Shown: one piece after another, positions 56,740-64,000 of the stretch
How the letters are laid out: every line of letters begins with the position of its first letter
Position numbering within the stretch: position 1 is the stretch's first letter
Assembly: GCA_034440635.1 (NCBI GenBank)
Contig: JAOTON010002087.1
Coordinates: forward strand, 209,530 to 273,529
Reading direction: 5' to 3'
Source: Lepas anatifera
Lineage: Eukaryota > Arthropoda > Thecostraca > Lepadidae
Length of the DNA stretch: 64,000 nt
Program-made: the position numbers and the translations under genes
The notes under the pieces: generated by a model
Told to the model about the DNA's origin: nothing
What the model saw: only the letters and a program-made list of their open reading frames with translations
Database searches by the model: none

Positions 56740-57650
56740 TCTCCAACGACACTGGCACACTTTGATGAGACGGCTCCTGTTGTTCTAGCGTGTGATGCTA
56801 GTCCCTGGGGTCTGGGTTGTGTTTTGAGTATTATTGATAAACAGCATGGAGAGAGGCCGGTTGCGTTCTATTCAAGATCACTTACGGCCACGGAGCAGCG
56901 ATACTCACAGACGGATCGAGAGGGGTTAGCTGTAGTTGCAGGGTGCGACGATTCCATTTCTATCTCGCTGGTAGGGAGTTCACAATCCGGACTGATCACA
57001 AGCCATTGTTGGGCATGTTGGGAGATAACAAGCCACTATCACTTATGGCCTCGCCGCGCGTCACTAGATGGGCTATGCTGTTGTCTGGCTACAAGTATCA
57101 GCTGGAATATGTGCCAGGTTCCAGGCAAGGTCATTGTGATGGCTTAAGCCGGCTTCCACTGTCTGCAGGCTTTCCTGAGCTGCCCACGCCAGCAGAGACT
57201 GTGCAGCTGATGCAGTTCATCGATTCGTCTCCCGTGACATCGGAAAACATTCGACTGTTCACCGCCAGGGATCGGTGCTGAGTGCTGCTCTGCGTTTTAC
57301 CCAGGATGGGTGGCCCTCTGGTGAACTCTCTGCGCCGGAGTTGGTACAGTACCGAAACAAAGAAGGTGAGCTCAGCGCTCATGACGGATGTTTAATCTGG
57401 GGTTCTCGGGTGGTCGTGCCGTCCAAGTTGAGGGAAAGAGTGCTGGCCATGCTACATGAGGGTCACCTGGGAGAAAGCCACACCAAGAGTTTTGCCCGCA
57501 TGTATGTGTGGTGGCCCCATATCGATAACGATATAACCCAGATGGTGCAAAACTGCACTACTTGTCAAAAGTACCGTCGACAGGCTCCGGTGACGCCGCT
57601 CAGCCCTGGACGTGGCCCACCAGACCGTGGGAGAGGATCCACATAGACTA
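56740..57650 (+). pseudogene. Ty3-type pol fragment: RNase H and integrase zinc-binding region
   Basis: The RNase H part carries VLACDASPWGLGCVLS, then ERPVAFYSRSLTATEQRYSQ, then FTIRTDHKPLLGML. These are the usual D...E...D positions of Ty3-class tether/RNase H. It is followed by the integrase HHCC finger (HEGHLGESH ... CTTCQKY). The coding frame changes at least three times between 56940 and 57600, with small shifts near 56945, near 57275 and near 57600, so no single product can be made. Reverse transcriptase motifs are missing. Confidence 0.9.
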
Positions 57651-58650
57651 CTGTGGACCTGTCCATGGCCATATGCTGTTGGTAATTGTTGACGCGTACT
57701 CAAAGTGGATTGATGTACATGTATGCACCACATCCTCTGCGGAGACTACTATGGAATCGCTACGCAAGTCGTTCGCGTGTTTTGGGATTCCCAAAACTGT
57801 GGTGTCTGATAACGCCACATGCTTCACTGCACCTGCATTTCAGAACTTCTGTGAGCAGAATGGGATTCGTCATCTTCTAACAGCTCCTCTGTCTCCTAAA
57901 AGCAATGGCTTGGCAGAAAGGGGTGTTCAGACCGTCAAGAGTGGTCTCCAGAAGCAGAACGGCGGAAGTATCCACACCAAACTGTCGCGTTTTCTGTTTA
58001 CGTACCGTACGTCTCCTCATAGTATTACCAGGCACACCCCGGCGGAGTTGATGATGGGCCGCCGTCTCCGTACTCGTTTGGACTGTATGATGCCCAGCTT
58101 ACATCACCGCGTTGTGACGTCACAGGGTCAGATGAAAGAGAAATATGATCAGAGGAGCCGGAATCGCACAGTTACTCCAGGAATGCGTGTCCTTGTTTCA
58201 CAGGTTTCCGGGCTGTCGGGAGTTCGCAAAGGAACACGCTGGCTGCAGGGACTGTGTGTAAGCTGCACCGGACCGAAGATATCAGTCCGTCTGGATGATG
58301 GTCGGGTACTGCAGCGCCACCTAGATCACGTGGTTCCTCTCAGCTCAGCCCGCCAGGAGTCACCCTGGCCAGCCGGCCGGGATCCTGTTGCTCAGCCACC
58401 TGCGGCACCTGCTCAGCCGCTGTTTGCACCGGCTGCAGCTCCAGCAGCGGCTTCAACTGTTCCGGCCTCACCTCTACGTCACCCAACTGACATCGAGCCA
58501 GCGGCCAGTGCTGACGTGGAACCCGGGGCCGGGCCTGTCCCGGCTGGTCGAACTGAAGTGGTGGAAGAAGCAGCTCCTGTTATTGTTCCTGATGAACCTC
58601 GGTATAATTTACGCCCTCGGCGAAATCAGGGTGGAGGTGTGGGATTGTGA
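57562..58650 (+). CDS. Ty3-type integrase catalytic core and C-terminal part (retroelement remnant)
   Basis: One uninterrupted frame encodes the DDE integrase core. The first Asp is in HIDYCGP, the second in VVSDNATCF and the Glu in NGLAERGVQT, with normal spacing. After the core come a Pro/Ala-rich linker and a terminal RYNLRPRRNQGG motif, typical of Ty3/gypsy integrase tails. The stop codon lies inside the first bases of the 3' LTR (LTR start 58638). The frame is open, but it is cut off from upstream pol by frameshifts, so it is most likely not expressed as an active enzyme. Confidence 0.9.
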   Translation: MSKVPSTGSGDAAQPWTWPTRPWERIHIDYCGPVHGHMLLVIVDAYSKWIDVHVCTTSSAETTMESLRKSFACFGIPKTVVSDNATCFTAPAFQNFCEQNGIRHLLTAPLSPKSNGLAERGVQTVKSGLQKQNGGSIHTKLSRFLFTYRTSPHSITRHTPAELMMGRRLRTRLDCMMPSLHHRVVTSQGQMKEKYDQRSRNRTVTPGMRVLVSQVSGLSGVRKGTRWLQGLCVSCTGPKISVRLDDGRVLQRHLDHVVPLSSARQESPWPAGRDPVAQPPAAPAQPLFAPAAAPAAASTVPASPLRHPTDIEPAASADVEPGAGPVPAGRTEVVEEAAPVIVPDEPRYNLRPRRNQGGGVGL

Positions 58651-58803
58651 GTTGCTGCACTCTCGCTGTGCGTGTCTGAGCGCGCCATTGTGGGTTTGGC
58701 CTGAGGCGGGGCGGTCGCCAGTCGACCGCCCGGATGACCCGACAATAGAGCAGTACAGATCGGAGCGCCGTCTTTGGAGGTTGTGCGCGTTCAGATTATA
58801 ACA
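58638..58803 (+). repeat. 3' LTR of the Ty3-type element
   Basis: About 166 bp, starting TGTGGGATTG and ending TTATAACA, followed directly by the ATCAT duplication. It is short for an LTR. Confidence 0.75.
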
Positions 58804-58808
58804 ATCAT

Positions 58809-61800
58809 GAAACATCAACCAAGGTCTAAAGTTGTTTACAGATCATTAGAAGTCACCAAATGTCGCAAAAAGCCAACTGAGGTCATGACGTGCCCTATAC
58901 CCAAGCTGCAAGGGAGGAAGCGCAGTGCAAAGTCAAGAATCCGGGAACCTGTCTGCATGCTCCCGGAAATAATGCCAATTGTGCGGTGGCTTGATATGAC
59001 CTGAAACTACTCCTAATGTGCAATGAAACGCTGTAAAAAGCGGTATGGGACACCCAGCACTCGTTTCCGGAACCATATCCGAAAAATCATTGGGGGTGGT
59101 TTCAACAACGCCCTGTAAGAGCAAGAACTAAGCACCTGAGCAGCACCAGTAAATCTAAAGAGAAACATAAATTATTCACACTCAACACACACGGTGAAAA
59201 TACACCAAGTATAATGCAAAAGGCATAATCTCTCACACTTGATTTCATAATCTCAGCATATAGGGGTCACGATGCCATAACAGGCGTGGAGCCCGGGCAC
59301 AAAGACCATTACATTCGTAATTACAAAGATGTCCTCTTATTTCATGACTCAAGTGGTGTAGTCAATCCTCCATCAGATTGTGTTAGTCAGTTGGCGGAGG
59401 CTGACACAAAGTTATCTTTGACCAGGTTCTCACCTTTTTCGTCATGTTTGGCCGTGTCGAAAAAGCCAGTGGTAAGCGGACGCTTTTTTCAGCAGGTAAG
59501 CTCTCCGCTTTGGCTTGTGCCCAGCCGTCACATTGAAATCTGCGGACGCACGAGGAAGCTGTCAGGTGTGTCAGTGGGGCCCGTCAGGCGTCACGCAGAT
59601 TCCAGCCGGGTCGCCTCAGACATTGCACACAATTCGAAGGTTAGTAGAATGACGTCACCAGATGTCAAAAGGATCACTGCACTTGAAGAGGCAGCTCTCG
59701 GCCAGCGGCCGAATACAAATGTGTCATCACGGAGAACAAACAGGAATCAAGTCCCTACCTACTAGATTTCTGGTCTCAAGTGCCAAAAAGCCCTCGATGC
59801 CACAATAATTTATGTCTAGTTACTTTTACACGTATTACGATACAGAAGTAACTGTTTATAGGCAGCCTAACTTGTCTAGCAGATGAATATTTCTGACAGA
59901 CCGGTAAAGATATCGAGCTTGAAATCCGAAACATCGCCATGGCTTTGATCTATCCCTGATGGGTGTAATTTCAAACAGTGAAAACATTGCTGATTAGGCC
60001 ATTCTTGACTTGCACAATTGTTTCCTATGTCGAATGCTTTTGAGCAGCAGGGATATAAAACATATGCACAGATGGATTATGACATGGACAGTTGAGAGAA
60101 AGACTGCAACAGCTGTTATTTTGATTTCGCTGAACTCATGTGCGAGGACTTCTGAAAGTAGACACAAGACAACCCTTGGATCTTTGAAGCTTGAAACTCT
60201 GATTTACTCTAAAGTAGCATCATGCACCTACAAACGAATGAAAATAACGATTTCTAAGTTAATGCAACCATTCCTGTACACCTTAAGCGACAAAGGGGGA
60301 TGAAGAGGTACGAAGAAAACTTAATTGTAGGCATATTGACCAACATTCTAGTCGTATGCATGCATGGGGAAGATAGCAAAGGTGGACAGGTTGTGTGCTC
60401 TCCCCAAAAGTTCTTGGGCTGCGTTACTTCTAAACCAGACTATTTCAGCTTGCAGGCTATATATTGCAGTAGTGATGCAATTTAGAAGTGGATCATAAAT
60501 TGGAATATAAATAATAAAAAAATGGGATCATACCCGGCTCCAACAGCATTTTTAGAGAAATATGACTTAAAAGTCTACCGAGCCCACTGATTTCTGACTC
60601 ATTGAAGTCTCATCTCTCTAATCTTACTGTCTACAAGCATTACGTGCTTACAATTGCTGAGGGCTGAGGGGGTACAACAGTTCCGAACTGTATCAGATGA
60701 ATGTCTAAAATGCTGACTGTATTCATATTCTCGACGACCATGTGTATTGCACACTTTCAGGTGGGCGCACTATGAGTATCCTCTTATTCGGTTCTGCAAT
60801 TACCTTGGTTGGAAATTGTAATGCAGAGAAAACTGATACTTGGAATCTTATCCCGCGCCTCGCCTGTAGCGATGTTTTCGTCCCGCTATTCTAATGCGTA
60901 TACCAATACCGCTAACGATTCGTTCAGAGATAAATACTCTGACTAGCCATCTTTCATTCTCGATAAACAGAAAGTATATATTTTCAAAAGTTTTGTATAA
61001 TACCAACTGAAGTGCGGCGATATCCTCGTCTTCTACTTCGCGCCTGGCAGCAGTGCTGCGCCTACCGACCAGCGCCAGACACGACCCGTGACGCAGCCTC
61101 CGACGAGCTTGGCATCGTATGTGCGTGACTCACGAGTGGTGACAATTTGCATGGTTTGGTTTGAAAATTCCCACCGTAGTAGCAATCGATTCAAAGGACC
61201 GAATAATGAACCCTGGACAGCTTTTCTGACGACTTGCTTTTCACGGGAAGACGTCCCCAGACAACATGGCAGTAAGAGTCAGGCTTGCTAGCATCTGCAG
61301 GGGCGAAAGAGGTGGTCTCCAGGCCACCGTCCTCCCATGCAATTGCTTCACCCAGTGGAAGTTGCCACGCTGCAGCATTGCAGACTCCCGACTGTCACGC
61401 CTCGGTTCACAGCTAGGGGGAAAAGTGTCAAATGTTCCGGGTAAGGAGGGGGTATGCGAAATCTTCTTGCTTGAGACCATCGGCGGTTAAAGAGAGCCTG
61501 GGGGCCTCAAGGTCCCCCTAGCCCCCCTCCCCCGAAATGTCAGAGTGCCTGTAGAAAATACATAGCTGGAGGCTGATCCGAGGCAATGGCGTGGAAGGGT
61601 TGAGCCTCATAACCCCTTTCCTCCGAAATGAAGTCCTGGATCCGCTCCTACCCTCCTGAGGATTTTACCGAGACACCAGGCTTGAGCGTGGCGACGGTGC
61701 GTGGCGGCCGCTAAGGGTGAGGGATGATTAACTTTGGTCTTGTGTAAACGGACTGGCTCAGATACTCTTCGTGAGAAATCATGGACCAGAAACATATACG

Positions 61801-62040
61801 AAAAAGAGCCAAATAATTGGAAGCTTCTTTTGAGATCCTCTAAGACATGTTCGACGGTCCATAATTTAAAGTCCTCCGTCGGGAAAGCCGGAGGAGGTTT
61901 TTCTCAGCCATGCTGGCAGGGCGTGTAACTCCCCGGATGTCGGCAGTGCGAGGGCTAAGCCATCCATGACCGTCCTCAGAAAGCATAAAATCTACAATTT
62001 TGCAAAAAACTGACATTTCGAAGCTCCTCAAATGTCTAGA
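58809..62040. other. Unassigned DNA
   Basis: No gene supported. The largest open frame (59286-59765, plus) shows no motif. 61490-61640 is G/C-rich and resembles decayed hAT-type MITE sequence (TCCTGGATCCGCTCCTAC), without clear ends. Confidence 0.4.
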
Positions 62041-62236
62041 GATAATAATAATAATTTTGGGGCGTATCGACGCACCAACTTCCAGGATCAGTGTGACGTC
62101 GCCAACTCTTTCCCTGTTGGAAGGGTTTTTCGAAAGCCAGCTTGTTCCCTTGTTCAGGGAAGTCGCTGGGCCTTGAACCCGGGTCGGCTGAATGGAAGCC
62201 TGCTACAATGACCACTCCACTACCGCGCCCCCGTTC
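62041..62236 (-). mobile_element. tRNA-derived SINE (minus strand), most complete copy
   Basis: On the minus strand GGCGCGGTAGTGGAGTGGTC (A-box region) and CGACCCGGGTTCAAGGCCC (B box) head a body shared with 19252-19372 and, at its 3' part, with 10918-11105. It ends in an ATTATTATTATT tail (62041-62054). Confidence 0.85.
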
Positions 62237-62585
62237 TAGAGAATAAGACAGACTTTTCAAAGGGGCCTCTTGAATCCATTTTTAAGGGGAGCCGCGGCCC
62301 GATCAGGGGAGGGCACCTGCCCCAATGCCCCTGAGATCCACCTATAGCAAAAATTCACCGTTATTGCAGGATCAAAATCAGCTGATTCTATTACACCAAC
62401 TGCCCCCTTGACCTCCGCCAACTGCACTTCCGCGGACACAGTCCAAATAAGGAAACTCGCGGCGTTGCCCAGGCGGAGATATACTGTGCCGCTTTACACC
62501 CACTGAGAATTAGACTGTGCCGCTATACAATGAGTCTGGTGGCTGATAAGATTGACGCTGCTTGTAGCGCAGTTTACACGGTAAT

Positions 62586-63037
62586 TTAAAGGGGAATAAG
62601 GCACCTTCACAACGTGATTTTAACTGAGATAGCTGTTGTAAAGCAGGCTTGGAAAACCTGGAATCCATATTTCATTTGTCTTGGAACTTTACATTTCCGT
62701 AGGAAAAAGCTAAAACCTACCTGACACCAGCTCCCCTCAGTCCTCGTCGCCGGCGGCCATTGTTGTGAGCTACTGTGTGACGACATATGCTGACGCCACT
62801 ACGAGCATCAGCCAACCCCAGCCCCAGCGTTTCAAGTATGGTAGTGGTTGCCAGATCGTGCATCATCCACAGGCTGATGTTTCTTTCTTTTTCTAGAGGA
62901 GTATTTTTAAAAACCAAATATTGAGCTTATTGTACATTTTTCAGAGAAATCATGAGTGGTTTCATTATTTTTTACTAAAAGTGCGCCTAATTACGCTGAA
63001 GTCCAGGATTCGACCAAGGTGCCAGGATTCCCTTTAA
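62586..63037. mobile_element. MITE with TTTAAAGGGAAT ends, copy 2
   Basis: TTTAAAGGGGAATAAGGCACC on the left and GGTGCCAGGATTCCCTTTAA on the right, with TTAA at 62586-62589 and 63034-63037. It is oriented opposite to the copy at 16048-16496; shared blocks include the AAGCTAAAACCTACCT region and TTGTACATTTTTC. Non-coding. Confidence 0.8.
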
Positions 63038-64000
63038 AGGTAATGGTAGTGCCAGGCACTTGTGACGGCGATCCCAGGGATTAATTTTGGGAGGCAAGTG
63101 GCAAGAAAGGTCTACGGCGTGAAGAGCGTTTCTTCTCTCTGGCAACACCTTGTGCTGTTCGAAAACATCAAATTCAGTGTTATCTCGATACACTCGACTT
63201 CGCTGGACGCGGGGAATCCAGTGGAAACTAATTCTTGACTTCGATACCAATCCAAGTGCCAAGCGCATGTTCAGTAGATAATCAAGTGCGGTATTGAGAC
63301 AAACACTGGATTGGCGTTTTTAAAGAACCAAATCCTGATTTCTAGAATGAATTTACAGCTTTTTGCATTGTAGCCCTATCTCACCACTTGACTCCAAAAA
63401 TTCATCCCTGAGTGTCGACTGCACATGGACCTGTCTGTGCCTTGTGCCGAGTGTTTTAAATAAATTACAGCGTAAATTGCACTTGTGGCTTTTCCGTGCG
63501 CGAGAGAAGGATGGAGATACTGAACTATCTCCAACACGCGACAGGACTAATAAATAGACCGGTTCCACAAAACCTCCAGTGATCTTTGGTGTCTGTTAGG
63601 GGTTTTATATGGTTTATTTGTATTACCATGCTGTTAACCTTATCCGGCTATCCCTTGACCCAGAAGAGATATCCAATCTTGCATTTTGTAGGGCCTGTCT
63701 TTGTAACCAAACCTTTGCTGAAGCTTAGCTTTTGACGATCCAGGCATCAAGGAAAATAGCACAATCTTTCTGCATCCTCCTCTTGACATTTGACTGAAAG
63801 ACTGTGACGACATGAGGGGCAAGCACTGGATATTCGCTTTAACCAAAAAGCTGAATAATTATTCCCATATGAGCGTCGTCGGAAGCTGCAGATGGTAGGG
63901 GCTGGAGTTGCATTCCCCAGAAATGATGAACCAGGAGGGATACGTTTCAAAATATTGAGGTTCGACCTATATGAACCTGGACCCATTGAACCTGGGTTTT
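63038..64000. other. Unassigned DNA
   Basis: No gene or repeat recognised; small open frames show no motifs. Confidence 0.4.

Larger units (their letters stand above)
56659..58803 (+). mobile_element. Ty3-type LTR retrotransposon, internally deleted, with 5-bp target duplication
   Basis: The element is bounded by ATCAT at 56654-56658 and 58804-58808. It starts with TG and ends with CA. The 3' LTR (about 58638-58803) begins TGTGGGATTGTGAGTTGCTG. The 5' side keeps only the first 25 bases of the LTR, followed by a reversed 55-base copy of the LTR start. gag, protease and most of the reverse transcriptase are absent. RNase H and integrase remain. Confidence 0.85.

Overview
The window looks like intron-rich, transposon-packed nuclear DNA of an invertebrate, most likely an arthropod and possibly a crustacean. 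The evidence is one split protein-coding gene with GT-AG introns, tRNA-derived SINEs, Penelope-like and Ty3 retroelements, many hAT-type and TTAA-flanked inverted-repeat elements, and long GA and TA microsatellites. No bacterial gene structure is present. The species is not identified.

The only host gene I can support is on the minus strand. It is a Rho GTPase-activating protein of the ARHGAP6/ARHGAP36 type, spread from about 42.9 kb (possibly 43.6 kb) down to 11.9 kb. Eight exons were placed by protein similarity plus splice sites and reading phase: 42729-42943 (a motif before the GAP domain), 36736-36855 (Ser-rich linker), 26670-26771 (start of RhoGAP with the arginine finger), 24621-24771, 23691-23797, 23229-23444 and 22739-22839 (rest of RhoGAP), and 11945-13220 (long Arg/Ser/Pro/Gly-rich tail with the stop). 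One linker exon expected from the vertebrate protein was not found, and the first coding exon is uncertain.

Region by region. 1-7.4 kb: a TTAA-flanked element, then a 4.7-kb hAT-like element (8-bp target duplication) filled with a decayed 20-bp minisatellite and a roughly 540-bp higher-order repeat. 7.4-11.9 kb: a GC-rich segment with TATA and AATAAA signals, nested MITEs and a SINE. 11.9-43.6 kb: the RhoGAP gene; its introns hold TTAA elements rich in AGGTCA/TGACCT, a 400-bp GA tract, a 43-bp minisatellite with CACGTG in nearly every unit, a foldback element and a 1.5-kb 26-bp minisatellite open in all six frames. 44-46.5 kb: a hAT MITE, microsatellites and unassigned DNA. 46.7-51.9 kb: a head-to-head pair of Penelope-like terminal segments, each with a hammerhead-ribozyme core, split by a 4.5-kb hAT element that itself carries smaller nested insertions and a long inverted repeat. 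52.4-55.0 kb: Penelope-like coding pieces bounded by TA tracts. 55.9-58.8 kb: a SINE and a Ty3-type element with intact 5-bp target duplications but a scrambled 5' LTR. 58.8-64 kb: mostly unassigned, with one SINE and one MITE.

All identifications were made by eye. Family names rest on motifs, terminal repeats and target duplications. Coordinates of diverged repeats are approximate.
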